Made by a program: the position numbers and the translations under genes | The notes under the pieces: generated by a model | The model's database searches: none | What the model saw: only the letters and a program-made list of their open reading frames with translations | Told to the model about the DNA's origin: nothing | Source of the DNA: Gymnogyps californianus | Taxonomy: Eukaryota > Chordata > Aves > Accipitriformes > Cathartidae | Assembly (NCBI RefSeq): GCF_018139145.2 | Contig: NC_059480.1 | Location: forward strand, 18,910,428-18,974,427 | Direction: 5' to 3' | Length of the DNA: 64,000 nucleotides | In this document: piece after piece, positions 1 to 12,100 of the stretch | Numbering within the stretch: the first letter of the stretch is position 1 | Layout: each line of letters starts with the position of its first letter

Positions 1-342
1 CCTCTCCTTATCGGTCTGCTGTGAAGTGGTTTTCTTTGAGTACCAGACTCCATTAAACACATTTATTGTGATAATCTAGTATTCCATCCAGAGAGACAAA
101 ACCAAGAAAGCTAACGGATATCCTCAAAGCTGTTTAGTAAAACCAGGTCTTATCTGCACATGTGAGACTTAATAGCATCTGTTTCATGGACAGCGTGGGG
201 CAAATATATTAAGTGATCAGCTGAATGGTTTCTTAAAATGCTTCCCTGGGTTGGTTTCTTAGTGCAACACAGCTGAGAAACAGGGCTGAGCGCACACATC
301 CATCTCATAACTCAGGAACTCTTCTGTGTTTTTCCCCTGCAG
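1..342 (+). other. EIF2B5: EIF2B5 intron (partial)
   Basis: This is the end of an EIF2B5 intron running up to the acceptor at 341-342. I see no other feature in it. Confidence 0.85.
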
Positions 343-468
343 CTGTTGAAGAACTGGACCCCGTTGTTTAAGAACTACATAAAACGGGCGTCAGATCACT
401 TGAATGCCTTATTTGCCATTGAGGAATTCTTCCTGGAACATGACAGTCTCTGCACATCAATAGCTAAA
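343..468 (+). CDS. EIF2B5: EIF2B5 third-last coding exon
   Basis: The acceptor is TTTCCCCTGCAG and the donor is GTGAGT. The exon gives 42 codons, from [16 protein letters not shown] through the FFLEHD region to SIAK, inside the W2 domain. Confidence 0.94.
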
Positions 469-3253
469 GTGAGTATCCACTCCCAACTCTGAGGACCTGT
501 TTTTGCTAGATTCATGGTGAAATGCATCCTGTTTGCATCATCAGCTTGTCTGCTTTAGAGGAGAGAATTTTGGAGTCTCGGTGGAGAGGGTGTATAGAAA
601 ATCCATCTATAACAATTGCTTTTTTAAAAAAAAAAAAAAAGTTCTATGTCTGCCTGTGCCTCTGAGGGAGCACAGCTGAGGGTGAGTATTAATTACCAGC
701 ACGCAGCTTGAAGGGAGCTATTATTTTGCAGCTTCTAACCTAGATGCCCTTGTGTGACGCTGGAAGAGGCGAGGTCAGAGGCTTGCTTTAGGAAGAGCTT
801 TACTTCATTTGTCTCTCCATGGTCCCTGGGATCTAACTGCCAAATGGTTTATCCTACTCCAGAGTGCAAAACAAGCAAAGCTGGGAATAAGGGTGGGATT
901 TCTTATTCGGGCTGAGCTAGTTATGAAACTGGGAATAAAGGGGAGCTGACATGTGGCTTATTACCTACCTCCCCGCTTCTGAGAGTTTTCAGTATATTCC
1001 TCCTCACGTTCCTTCACAAATATTTTGTCCCTGCATTCTTTCTGCCCTATCACACTGAGAGCATTTGACTTGGATCGCAAGTCTTTCCTTTAGCAGTGTC
1101 TCAGGAAGCCCCTGTCTCTTTTGGAAGAGCTCTCCTAGAGCCTGCTTAACTCTTGGTTCCTGAAGAAAGAGTAATCCTAACTTCTGCTACCAGTGCTTCT
1201 GGCTAATGGCAAAGCACTTAGGACTGGAGCCAAAAGCCTTCAGTTTGGTGAGCCAAAATGTCCTTGAATTACAGCAATTGTTTGGCATGTGTCCATTGTT
1301 CTAGGGGCCTGGGTTTCCCTGGAGGCTGGGGATTGAAGTGACACTTTATATTTGGAGTTGGCAGCCAGCTTTGTCAGGGCTCTGTCGCAAGGAGACCGAC
1401 TGCAAAGTGCCTGCTCTGCCTGAGCACAAAGGCACCCTGAGAAAGCATGATTGCATCTTACCCTCTCTGCGCTGGGCAGGAGTTTGAGCTGATAAATGAC
1501 CAATTGCTTTGACACCTGCCATAAGGCACTTTCAAGAGAGAACTGGCAGGAGGAGGGAGCCTGGGGCAGAGCTGGATAGATTCATGCTCTTCTCTGCACG
1601 TCACCATTGTGCGTATGTGGGCCTGCGTAAGAGTTGCTTGTTAGATCTGCTTTGGGGATGGGTTTGGGGATGCTTTAAAAAGAGAACTTAAGTAACGTCT
1701 TGAACTGACATCCTCTGTGGCCCTTTGCCCACAGCTCTCAATCATACCCTGCATGCACAGAGCTGAAGCTGATGGGGCTTGAACTTTGACTCATTATGTG
1801 TCGTAGCATCTAACTGTCAGGAACATAAGGATTGGTAGGAGAAGCACAGTTATTTTTAACAATAAAAGCAAAATGAAGCAGACTGACTGCTTTCTGTTGA
1901 AGATGGAGCTGGGAGATAAAGATTATGTGCAAACTTTGTGCTTGGACATGAGCTAGCCCCAAAAGAGTTTATAGAGAGCCCTGTTGCTCTTTTCTAATCG
2001 ATGCAGGTGTTGATGACATTTTACCAGCTGGAAATTCTGGAAGAAGATGTAATTCTCAATTGGTTCTCTTTGCGGGACACATCTGACAAGGGAAAGCAGC
2101 TTCGTAAAAACCAGCGGGTAAGTCCCAAAGGTGTTTTAAGGGGGGCGGAGGGGAGGGGGCGGAGAGAGAGAGACAACAGCTGCTAAAAGAAGGTTTGAGT
2201 GGAGTTCGGTGCCACTGTCGCCTTCGGTGGAGCAGCTGCCATTACATGGTAGGCCAGTAATGCACCAGTGCATTGAACACTGAGCAACACAACTTTGTTC
2301 TCCAGAACAGACATTTCTGTGCGTTCTGCCATAATCATCCTGTTTGGATGAGGAATGGAGGTAGTAGGAGAGGGAGATTGTTTTTAGTGGGCCCTCTGTA
2401 GCAGGAGGGCTTCTCTAAGCCAACACCCATTTGAAATGGGCTTTAGGCCAATGCCCTGTGTGCTGGCCCCATGCAATTCCTTTGAAGCTTTCATTCCTGG
2501 CTCACCAGTCCCTTCGCAGATATTTCTAAGCATTTGCTGTACTGAGTGGTTTCATTTGGCTTGTGTTGCAAGGAGCATATAAACTTCCCCCCTCCATCAG
2601 GCAGAACTTTGTGCTGCAGTTTGGCTGAGCCCTGTTCCAGTCCTCCTCCCTGGATCTGGAAGAGGAGCAGGGGAAAAAAGCCATCTCTGAAGAACTCCAA
2701 CTTTGTTTAAAACCTTTGCAAAGTCAGCTCTTAGTATAGGTCAGCAGTGCTTTCAGCTGCTTATTTGAGCCCAGTTAAAAGGTAAAATGAGCTGCCTTCT
2801 TTATAGCAATTTCTCAGGGAGTAGGTGGTTCCCAGCAGAGTTTTCCTAACATGTCTTAGCTATGGTGCAGCTGTCATCTCTCTTCCCTCAAGCTCTGAAA
2901 AACTCTCAAACTTTTGTCTTTTTGCTGAGTGTTGTGGGGATTGTCTGACTGGAGGAAACTCCCTCAGGAATCTAATCAGTCTGGGTTTGTCCATGGCATC
3001 CCAGTTGTTTTTCATCTAAACTTTTGTCTTGCTTTCCCTCAATCTGCCTCTGTTTCTGTGTCTCCTAGAAACACTCTTTCTTTCTTGTGCATGATAGTGG
3101 TGCTCACTGACACAGTGTAGTTGTTGAGCGTTCCTAGCATCTGTTTGGTGTCACTTGTTACCCAATTACATTTCATTCTCTCTGCAGCTCCAGAAGTTTA
3201 TCCAGTGGCTGGAGGAGGCAGAGGAAGAGTCGTCTGATGGCGACCAAGACTGA
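343..3253 (+). CDS. EIF2B5: EIF2B5, 3' part: translation initiation factor eIF2B epsilon (last three coding exons)
   Basis: eIF2B epsilon is the catalytic subunit of the cytoplasmic exchange factor that recharges eIF2 with GTP for initiator-tRNA delivery. Three exons (343-468, 2007-2117, 3188-3253) join in phase 0 to give the last 100 residues and a TGA. The encoded segment is the end of the C-terminal W2 (HEAT-like) domain, which carries exchange activity. It shows the two aromatic/acidic boxes of this family: a [15 protein letters not shown] stretch in the middle exon, and [11 protein letters not shown] followed by an acidic tail in the last exon. These boxes are known to contact lysine blocks of eIF2 beta. 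The N-terminal nucleotidyltransferase-like and hexapeptide regions lie upstream of the window. The gene is cut by the window edge, not broken. The ending is very close to the human protein as remembered, so identity is secure; eIF5 and eIF4G-family W2 proteins differ in this ending. Confidence 0.96.
469..2006 (+). other. EIF2B5: EIF2B5 intron
   Basis: A phase-0 GT-AG intron. It contains a 15-nt A run at 626-640 and nothing else recognisable. Confidence 0.88.
2007..2117 (+). CDS. EIF2B5: EIF2B5 second-last coding exon
   Basis: The acceptor follows GATGCAG and the donor is GTAAGT. The 37 codons carry the first aromatic/acidic box of the W2 domain, followed by a [19 protein letters not shown] segment. 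Confidence 0.95.
2118..3187 (+). other. EIF2B5: EIF2B5 last intron
   Basis: A phase-0 GT-AG intron. Short open frames inside it have no recognisable homology and are treated as chance. Confidence 0.88.
3188..3253 (+). CDS. EIF2B5: EIF2B5 terminal coding exon
   Basis: The acceptor is TTCTCTCTGCAG. The exon has 21 codons and a TGA stop. It encodes the second aromatic/acidic box ([14 protein letters not shown]) and the acidic SSDGDQD tail. Confidence 0.95.
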   Translation, partial: LQKFIQWLEEAEEESSDGDQD

Positions 3254-4980
3254 CATGGTGGCTCAGCATGAGAAGAGGCACTCTCACTGCCTTTCTGGGC
3301 CGAGTGGGCAGGGCAAGATCAATGCCAGTGCATGGTGTGTAGATGTGGGGCCTGACATAGAAGTGACTGACAATCCCATCATTAATTAAGTTGTGTGTTC
3401 CCAACTTTGCCACTTCCCTCCCTCCCTCACTTGCCCAGTGGCACCTTATGTTGGATGGTTGCAGCCCAGTGGAAAAACCATAAGGGAAAAGCAGGAGGTG
3501 GTGATACCTAGAATCCCTCTGAAGCCTGGATATGATATACTATAAGCTATCTTTTGGGAGGTTCTTGTTACTAATACAAAGGGAGCAAATAGATGCAAAT
3601 GCGTACAACGCCCTTATAAATCTAACCATCAGGGTTGTGGAAGAGAATGGTCATACAGCGAAGTTACTTGGAGTCGTTGCTTCTGGAGCTAAGAGAACTC
3701 CTGCTGAAGAGACACTGGCAAGGTTGGTGAGTAGGAGCATGTGGATTAGGACCTGGAGTGCAGGACTGGGATTCAGGAGTTCCTGTGCCTGGAGAAGATG
3801 CAGTTGTCTGAGGATGACCAAGGCATTTTGCAGCCTAGAAGGCACTTCTGTGATCTTTCCAAAAGGGAAAATCTCTTGCCATCTGCCGTGCTAGGATCTA
3901 ACACCAGATTGCACAGTAGAGTTGGTAGAACCGTGCGTTTCCCCCTTCTGTAGAACAGGGGATAATATGTGCTCAGTGCCCCCCGCGGGGGTTGGCTAAT
4001 AGTGGATGTGCACTGGCCAGTGAAATGCTGTATGGATCACTACATCTTGGATGTGATCTGTCTTTTGTGTGTCCCCAGCTTAGCAGACATGTTTTAGAAA
4101 AGCTTCTGTTTCTTTATTTTTTTATAAAAAGGGAGCAGAGGTGCCTGGCTCCTCCTGCTGCACCAACTATACTTGTTTTGCTCTGGGGGCACTGACCACA
4201 CCAGCTGCTTTAAGGAGGATGCAAGTTCCTAAGTTCTGCTCCAGTGTGAAAAGGAGCAAATGGTATTTCCTTCAACAGCACGTGCTTTGTGTTTCCACAT
4301 GATTTCAGTTATACAAGCTTGCTTACTTCATGTCCTTTTATTTATTTGAAAACTTCCCTTCCCTCAGACAGCAGGGAAAGTGCTGCAAACCCACTGTAAA
4401 GTTCAGCAGCCGCAGAGCAACTCGGCATGCAACAGGGAACGAGTGTGCCTCTGGCACTTTGTTGCCAGCACAGACAATGTGTGGCAGCAATAAGGCCTTT
4501 AAGAACAGCTCTCTTGGAAGTGTCACTGTGCTGTGTTCTTCCCTGCTCTCAAAGAACAGAGCAAAAAAGGCACAGCGAGAATCGGCTTGTGTTCATAGGT
4601 GGGTTATTTGTTGGATGTGCTGACCTTGCCTCTGCCCCTTCAGGAGGAGCATGGAATAAATCCTTTGCGGGGGGAAATGCACTGGAGCTGCCCACTCAGG
4701 ATATTTACTTGGCCGTTGCGTGGTGCCACAATTGTCAGTGAGGGGACAGCGTTGGATGCTGGAGACCAGGGATACTGCCTCTTAAAAACTGATGTTCAGG
4801 CAGGGTGATCTTGTGCACTCACACTATCAGTTGCCAGGATTGTGCATAAATGAGCTCGTTTTCTGACATTGCAAACTCAGTCTTGTAAATGTTGGGGAAA
4901 TAGTTGGTATCTGAATTTTCTGTACCTGCCAATATTTAATTCAGGGAGCAAATAAAAACTATCCTGGTGTTACCGGCTTG
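3254..4980 (+). other. EIF2B5: EIF2B5 3' UTR (end estimated)
   Basis: Unspliced sequence follows the EIF2B5 stop codon. The end is inferred from the canonical AATAAA at 4951-4956 followed by a TG-rich stretch. An earlier AATAAA at 4655-4660 could give a shorter transcript. No transcript evidence is available here. Confidence 0.6.
4951..4956 (+). terminator. EIF2B5: EIF2B5 poly(A) signal
   Basis: This is an AATAAA hexamer with TTGTTTGCTTTGTTTG-type downstream sequence starting about 25 nt later, as expected for cleavage near 4970-4980. An alternative signal lies at 4655-4660. Confidence 0.65.
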
Positions 4981-4985
4981 TTTGC

Positions 4986-6971
4986 TTTGTTTGACTTTGA
5001 ATTGTATGTCTCCAGTTGTGGCACATGCCTGAGCAGGGCTTAATGGGTAAGCTAAATAACTCATTGCTACTTTTTCCTCGAGATTTTAAGCACATAATAG
5101 GCAGGTAGGAAATCGGGACACCATTGAATTGGTATAAATGTTCAGTGAAAACTCATGACCTCGCTGTTTACAAGTAGAGAACAGTTTACTAAAACTTCTG
5201 AACTTAGAATCCTGAAACGGGTGAGGTTTGGTTCTGTACAGGATTATGTTGCAAAGATGAATCTTACATCCTGTGAAACCTGTTATCCTTTGCCATGATG
5301 AGAATTAGTGGGAATGTTGGCTGTTAGGTACTGCATCGTGCCCTCCTAATGTTGGGGAGTAAGAACTGGCAGAGAGGGGGAAGGACAGCTACAGAGCTCT
5401 TGACTTACAAACCAGCTGCAAGACTTGGTAATTTTAAAATCTCCTTGGACATCTTAAGTATTTTTTTCCTTTTACAATGTAAAGACGGCTTAAAAAAATA
5501 GGTTTAACGTGTAGTTCTGTAAATGGCTCGGTTTTGCCAGAGGCTCTTGATTCTTTGTGCCAAGTAACAATTCCACTTTTGTTTTTTCCACGTTCTTTCC
5601 TCTTTTGCTCCATAGTAGCCAACTTCTTCATGGTGTGAGCTGCTTTCTTACCCAGGGGTTAAGATCCAAGGTGAGAATGCTGCTCTATGGGCAAATATCG
5701 TTATCCTTCAGGCCTCGGGGGGTGGTTTTACAGGTGCTGAGAACAGAGTAGCAAAAAGGAGACAAAGTAGGACACTTGATAAAGGTGCAGTTCTAGCATG
5801 GTGCAGCATCCTTATGGGCAGGTAAGTGTATACTTTTTAAAGGACCATTAATAGCATTGCTTAAGTATAGGGTGGGCTTGATGCTTTCTGTTGCTTTCAA
5901 TCAAGATTTATATTTGGTTGGAAGACTAGAAATGCCTTTGAGAGCAACCTTGATTGCACAATCGTTGCTATCCATCTTTTTGAGCAATGTAAGCAGTAAG
6001 TATTTTTATTTTTTTTCTAAGGCCGTAGTAGTCAACTTGTCTGACTTCCCATCTGACATGGATGGATGGATGGATGACTGTCACCTGGTGTTCCTGTATC
6101 AAACCCATAACTTCAGTTAACAATAGTGCGCCTTTTGGAAAAAGAGAATAGTTTTGTGTTGCTTAAAGGTGTAAGTGATGGAACTCGAATACTTCCACCT
6201 CTGCTTTGGGCTGTTCCGAGATGCACTAAAATGCCTGGAGCCTGTTTACTCTGTAAGAAGCAGCAATGCTATCAATGCTGCAATTCTTAAATGTAGACAT
6301 AGGCCAACAGGCTGTTCAGAAACTCTTCCTTGTGGACCTCGAGTGCTGAGCACAATCCCCTACTGCTAATTTCTTTGGCTCTGTGTTCTTCACCTCTGTT
6401 CAGTAAGAGTGAGCCATACTTCACAAGATCTCTGCAAGCAGTTAAATCAATCTGTCGATTGAGTCTGTTCAATCACTTGGCCCGTTTTAAAAGAAAAGGC
6501 AGCTGTAAAAATGAGATTTCATCTACTGCCACCCTGGGGGTGTGTGGCACCCCTCCTCTGGGCTGTGTGTGCTCCCTTGGGAGCTCAGCACTTCAGAAAA
6601 TTGCCCTTTTGGTAACAAAGGTATCTAACGCATACAGTACAGGCTCCAAGGTACATCCACAACTGTACTGGGAGGTGGGCAAGAGAGTGGCCCTGTCGGG
6701 AGGAACACCATAATTCTTTCACATGGGCCCAGCTTTTGGGGCAGGGAGGTGTTGCAAAAGGACTTTAAGATTAGCTGTGAGGGTTGACACAATAAGAAGC
6801 AACTTAAACTAAACTTTTCCATTCCTGACCTGGATTCTTCTTTCCAGGTATGCTGGCTTTTACCACAGAGCTCCGAGCATGAGGAAGTGACAATCTTCCA
6901 AGAGCTGATGTGGAAACATGGGAGAGCCTCACACCTTGTACAACTTCTGCTTACCTGAGGTCTTCCCTCGA

Positions 6972-7002
<31 letters not shown>

Positions 7003-8450
7003 ATGTCAGATTCTTCACCCAGTCTAGCAGTGCTGCCCAGATAATTGCTAGCAACGCCTACAGGACTCTTTCATGCATGAGGAGTCTGTTTAGCTCACGC
7101 CTGCCTGCCAGCCTGAGGAGCTTGGCTCTGTTCCCTATAAGATCTCTCTGGCTCCTCTTCCTATAGCAGGTGAGTCTGGCGCTGAGGGCTGGTGATCTCG
7201 TCTCATGCCCCATGCAGGCCCACGGTGTGGTTCTTCCTCTGCATTTGTTCCTTCTAATCCAGGACGGTGCAAGGCGGTTCTTGCCCTTCCTGGTGGTGGG
7301 TGTTCCCCAAGCTCTGTCCACCCCAGCTTTGCTCTCAGCCACAGCTCCAGGAAACTGCTGATGGAGACGGTTCCTCGGCGCCCCTCGGGTGCTGGTGAGG
7401 CGTCCAGAGGGGAAGCCAGCCAGCCCAAGACTGCTGCAGCACAGAGGCAAGTCCTAGGGGCTGGGGTCACAGTGCTGATGACTGTAGGTAAGAGAGTGAT
7501 AGGGACTGGGAGAGAGAGAGTATGGGGGAGAAATCACAGAGCCGAGGGGCTGTTGGAGCTGGTATGTGCACCGTTGAAGAGGCCATGGTATGTGGAAAGG
7601 AGGATGCTCATGAAGAGCAGAGGGGGGAGTCTGCTTGGTGAGGAAATGGGGCTGGGGAACTTGAGCAGACGCTGCGGTGTCCAGTGCCTGAGTATCAGGG
7701 ATGGTTGTTGGATGGTGACAAGAGGTTTGGAGGTAAGCACAGCTGAAGAGGAATTGGGGTGGGAGGTACTGTGCTCCTCTTGTGCAGCAGAGTCCCTCTG
7801 TGTGTGGGGTGGCCGTCAGAGACGGAGTATGGGGAGTTCAAAGGGGTCTGGACGTGGGAGGACAGGGTAGAGCAGGATATGCCTCATGTTCAGTAAGCTG
7901 TACTCGAGGGACATGTAGTTGTATGAGGAGCGTGGGGAAGGCTGGGAGGTGTGTGAAAAAGGACCAGGGCTGCAGAGATGGAAGGGGCGGCCTGGGGTGT
8001 GTAAATGAGAAGCAGTGGAGGTTGCGGGACGCAGGAGCACATGTGGCACAGGAATGACCATGTGTGTGAAGCAGCATCAGCGGGTGTAAGAGGGGATGAA
8101 AGCTGAGTGGGGGTGAGGAGCCTGGGAGGGGTGGGTATATGGGTGCATGCCAGCTAGGATTGGGAATGTGGGTGCAGGGAGAGTACTAGGCTGTATATAA
8201 GGGGACGTGGATGTAAAGTAAAAATCCAAACCCATCCACAGGCGGTGGGGCTGTGCATGGCCAGGGAGGTGATGAGGGGTGCAGTCCCAGGCGGGCATGC
8301 ACCCAAATGGGGTGCAGCAGGAGCAGCGGTGGATGTATGGCCCTGGGGAGAGGGGTGGATGGGTGCGGGTGGCGGTCAGGGGCTGATGGGGGTCAGTTCC
8401 AGCTGGAGGGGGGGTCTCCTATCAGTGCGGGATGTAGCTTGGGGGCAGGG
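4986..8450. other. EIF2B5-DVL3 intergenic region
   Basis: No gene is supported here. The segment holds a short ATGG tetranucleotide tract at 6057-6076 and a 25-nt T run at 6972-6996. From about 7480 it becomes strongly G-rich on the + strand, with many GGGGTG/GGGAGG words approaching the DVL3 CpG island. Part of that G-rich end may be DVL3 upstream regulatory sequence. Confidence 0.6.
6972..6996 (+). repeat. poly(T) tract, 25 nt
   Basis: An uninterrupted run of 25 T. It could be the poly(A) tail scar of a minus-strand retrocopy or simple slippage. No retrocopy body is recognisable beside it. Confidence 0.9.
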
Positions 8451-8942
8451 TGCGGGCCTGGATGGGGGCAGGGGTCCGGGTCGAGGATGTGCTGGACCGT
8501 GCCCCTCACGCGGTGCCCGCTGAGCCCCGGTCCATCCCGGGGCACCGGCTCCGGGTGCAGGCCCGCCCCGGGCTGCCGGCTGGGGCACCGGTCCGGGTGC
8601 GGGCTCCGGCTCGGTCTCGGTCCGCGGCGCGGCCCCCGCGGGGCGCCGGTTCCGGTTCCGGCGGAGCCGGGGCGGCGGGCGGGCGGGCGGGCGGGGGAGG
8701 AGCCGCCGGAGCCCGAGCTTGCGCTCTGGAGCCGGGCGGCGCTGGGACCCGGAGAACAAGGGGCGCGGGGGACCGGGCGCGTGGAGGCCGCAGCCGGGCC
8801 GGGCGGGGGCCGGGGCCGGGGCCGGGCCGGGCGGGGGCCGAGGCTGAGGCGGCGGCCGGGGGTCGCGGGCCGCGCCGGGCCGGGGGCGGAGGAGAAGGAA
8901 GAGGAGGCGGCGGCGGAGGCCTGGCGGCCGGGCAGGGGCGCC

Positions 8943-9109
8943 ATGGCGGCGGCCGAGACGAAGATCATTTACCACCTGGACGAGCAGGAGACGCCGTACC
9001 TGGTGAAGCTGCCGATCCCGGCCGAGCGCGTCACCCTCGGCGACTTCAAGGGCCTCCTCAACCGCCCCAACTACAAGTTCTACTTCAAGTCCATGGACGA
9101 CGACTTCGG
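8943..9109 (+). CDS. DVL3: DVL3 coding exon 1 (start of DIX domain)
   Basis: Codons 1-56, with the last codon split. It begins [20 protein letters not shown] and ends in the KSMDDDF motif. The donor is GTGAGC. It lies in the CpG island. Confidence 0.96.
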
Positions 9110-12100
9110 GTGAGCGCGGACCCGGGCCCGGCCCGCCGACCGCCGTGGCGGTGGTGGGGGGGGGGTGGGAAGTCCTCCGTGTCCCCGCGTGGGGGGCGGG
9201 CTCCCGTGGGCCTCCCTGGGGAGCTGTGGGGGGCCCCGCGTGGGGGGCGGGCTGCGTGGGCCTGGCTGCGGACACCCGCCCCGCACACTGCCGGGGGCTG
9301 GGGCTGGCTCCCCCCTCCGCCCGGTGAGGGTCCCCCCGGTGCAGCGGGGCTGGGACCCCCGGGGGTGGGGTGGTGCCCTTCGGGACTGGCGGCCCCTCTC
9401 CTGCTCAGTCTGGGGAGGGGGACCCACATCCATCCTCCACCCCTACAGCCTTGCCTTGGAGGGGGGCGGGGATGGTGCCCCCCTTGTGCTCTGGCTGGGG
9501 GGACACCCCCTCGCGTGCACCTCATCCAGGGGCACGTGCACCCCCAGTTACTTCACCTGGGGGGGGCTGGTGGTGATACCCCCCATGCACCTTCTCTGGG
9601 GACAGCCCCCCATCCTCCCTTCCCCCATTCTCCCCTTCTCCCGTTAGCTCTGGGGGAAGCTGCTCCATGCTGACTCCTCTGTGGGGGAGCTGGTGGCATT
9701 CTCCATGCACCTTCTCTAGGGTTGCACCCCCATGTCTGCTAGAGACACCTCGGAGGAGACCGTCGTCCCATCTGAGGATCACCCGCTCCCCATGCTCACA
9801 ATGTTTGGGCAGCACCTTGCATGAGAGAGTATCTCCCAGTGCAGCCCACCTCGGGGGTGTATAGGGCTGGCATCCCCCTGTGTATCCTACTTGGGATTGT
9901 CGTTCCCCGTCTAAAGGACCTGGGCATCTCCCACTGTGCCTTCCTGGGGAGGGTCCCCCTTGTTCCCTCCACCAAGAGGGTGTGGGGGCAGTGCCCCCTC
10001 CATCAGCCCTTCCCAGGGAGTGGATGTGGGGACAGCTTTGTTCTCCTACCATCCATTTTGGGGAGGGCCATCCATTTTGGCAGCTTTGTCCTCCGCATCT
10101 CATCTTTGGGAAGAATAGGTAAAGGGGACCAGCTTTCTCCTCCCCTGCCTCCATGGAGAAGGAGTGAGAGCTCTCCACGTGCTGCCCGTCTCTGAGCAAG
10201 GGGTGTGTACAAGACCTACAGTGCCCACATACATGTCCCATCCTCAATGTAAGATGTTCCGTGCTCGATCTCTGGGATGGGTCTGTATAGAAGAGGGGTG
10301 CAGCCCTGCCTCGCATCCTGTCTGCTGCAGGGCAGCTCTCTTCCAACACCAGTATTTTCATCTTTTGTGATACCCTTTTCACCTTTTTCATCTTTTGTGA
10401 TATCCTTTGGTTCCTTCCATCACGTGTGGCTGTTTGGAGGTGAGGAGGTATATTCTGTCCCTTGTTTGGATGGTTGTACTGAGTAATCTTCTGGGGAGCC
10501 CCTGCTGTCTCCTGCTTTCGTAAAGTTGGTGGCTGTTCTGGGGAGCAAGTACCACATGAAGCCAACTCTCTGGAAGACCCGTTGTCCCCACTCTGTTTTG
10601 TCCAGAGTCTTCCTACATCTGACTCTCCTCTAGCCTTTTTGAGGACCTCCATTTCCATCCTGGGAACGTAGCTTCTCTTGACTTCCACAATGTGTGACCC
10701 TTTACCATTCCTAGCACTCTGGTATTTGAAAGAGTTGCATGATCCTCCTTCCTCTGGATTTTTCCCCCTCTGAAGATATAGTGTTTACAGGAGGTCTTGT
10801 GACTGCAAAAAGCAAAGGAGGCTGGGACTGCAAAAAGCTTTCAGTTTTATAGTCTTCCTAGTGTCTTACTGCACCAAATACCTCCCTAGGCTGTGATCTT
10901 GGCTCGTACCCTACGTTGAACAGGGCTGGGCCTGTTCGGGGCTTGGATGGAGATCGGTGTGGCTGCCTCGGCAGGGGGTGCTCTCCCCTCTGCAGCCAAA
11001 TTATCCCAGTGCCCAGGTTCCCGTTAGCTTGGGAGGTGCCAGCTTTCAGATGAGGCTTGAAATTTGGAGTCACTCCTTTGACCACAGTCTGGGATGCTTT
11101 GCCTCCCTAAATTCCTCCTGACCCAGTGGAGAGCTTCAGTCCTTAGAAGCTTCCCCGTTCTCTCCAGGCAAATAGAAGTCTCCAGCCCTCATTTTCCATA
11201 AATTTCCTCAGCAATATCAGTTGTCTGCAGATCGTTTCCTGTCCCTCAGCTGTTGAGTAGCGTTGGGTGCTACGAAACAGCTGCCTCTCCCCGTCTCGGA
11301 GGGGACCATGTTCATTGGTGGGAGAAGCAAATTCTCCGTGCATGCTGTTTGTAAACAAATGCTTTGGGATCCTTTGAAATGTTGTTCTTGAAGTGAATTC
11401 AAACTTGTCTTGAATGAAACATTGCCATGTGGGTGGGAGAGTGTCTGCGTAACTGTAAACAAAGTTTAGTAATAAATAGCAGCGTCTCGCGTTGGGAAGA
11501 GGGGTCTGGTGGCAGCAAAGTTCTGTGCTGTGCCTTTTCATCCTCCTCTGTTTCTTTAAGGCTCCACAAGAGGAGGCAGATGGTAGATTAATGAAACTCA
11601 ACGATAAAGCAGCATAGGGAGTTGTTGTGGATGCTAGCAGGGAGAGGGGAAAATCACTCAGGAAGACGCAGCGAGTTTAGTTGCGTCAGAAATGCATGGG
11701 ATGAGATTTTTCTTGGGACCAATTCAGCTAATTCTTCTGGGAAGAGTGAACCTCTCTGAGAGGGAAGGTGCAGCTGAGAGGGATCGGAGGCTGCGTGTGG
11801 GCAGCCTGTTCCTTGGCAAAGTCCTGCGTGATGAGTTGCACAGTTGGAGCAGCACATAGCAAGGCCTTGTGTGGAACAGAGGGGAGAAAGCCTCTCGTGG
11901 TGCCGCCACGGATGCCCCATCAGGAAAGCTGTCTTTGCTCCTTTCCAGAGAGCTGAAGAACGTGCTGGTGGTTGGCTGGAGCACGGGCGGGAACAGCCAG
12001 AGCAGTCCAGCTGCAGCCTTGTCTCTGTGAAGCCCTGGAGCCCCAGGCACCACTTGAAATAGAATCATAGAATCGTAGAATTATTTAGGTTGGGAAAGAC

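Larger units (their letters stand above)
8450..9320 (+). promoter_or_regulatory. DVL3: DVL3 CpG island / core promoter and 5' UTR
   Basis: This very GC- and CpG-rich block surrounds the DVL3 start codon. It has no TATA box near the presumed start. It carries stacked GGGC units (8677-8695, GC-box/SP1-like) and TTCCGG words (ETS-like). The transcription start cannot be fixed from sequence; most likely it lies a few hundred bases or less upstream of 8943. Downstream of the ATG the + strand is G-skewed, including ten consecutive G at 9156-9165. Confidence 0.8.

Noticed and set aside
6840..6960. Exon-like stretch after a TTTCCAG acceptor in the intergenic region
   Set aside because: The following sequence gives no recognisable protein and no matching donor or neighbouring exon.
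8376..9673. Long open frames on both strands across the DVL3 CpG island (for example 8450-9673 + and 8376-9275 -)
   Set aside because: They are Arg/Gly/Pro/Ala-rich shadows of GC-rich sequence. Only the frame containing the DIX start is conserved.
9522..10688. 388-codon open frame on the minus strand in DVL3 intron 1
   Set aside because: It runs through the degenerate GC-rich minisatellite. The translation is low-complexity with loosely repeated EKVHG-type pieces, no domain and no splice context. It is probably chance openness in repetitive DNA.
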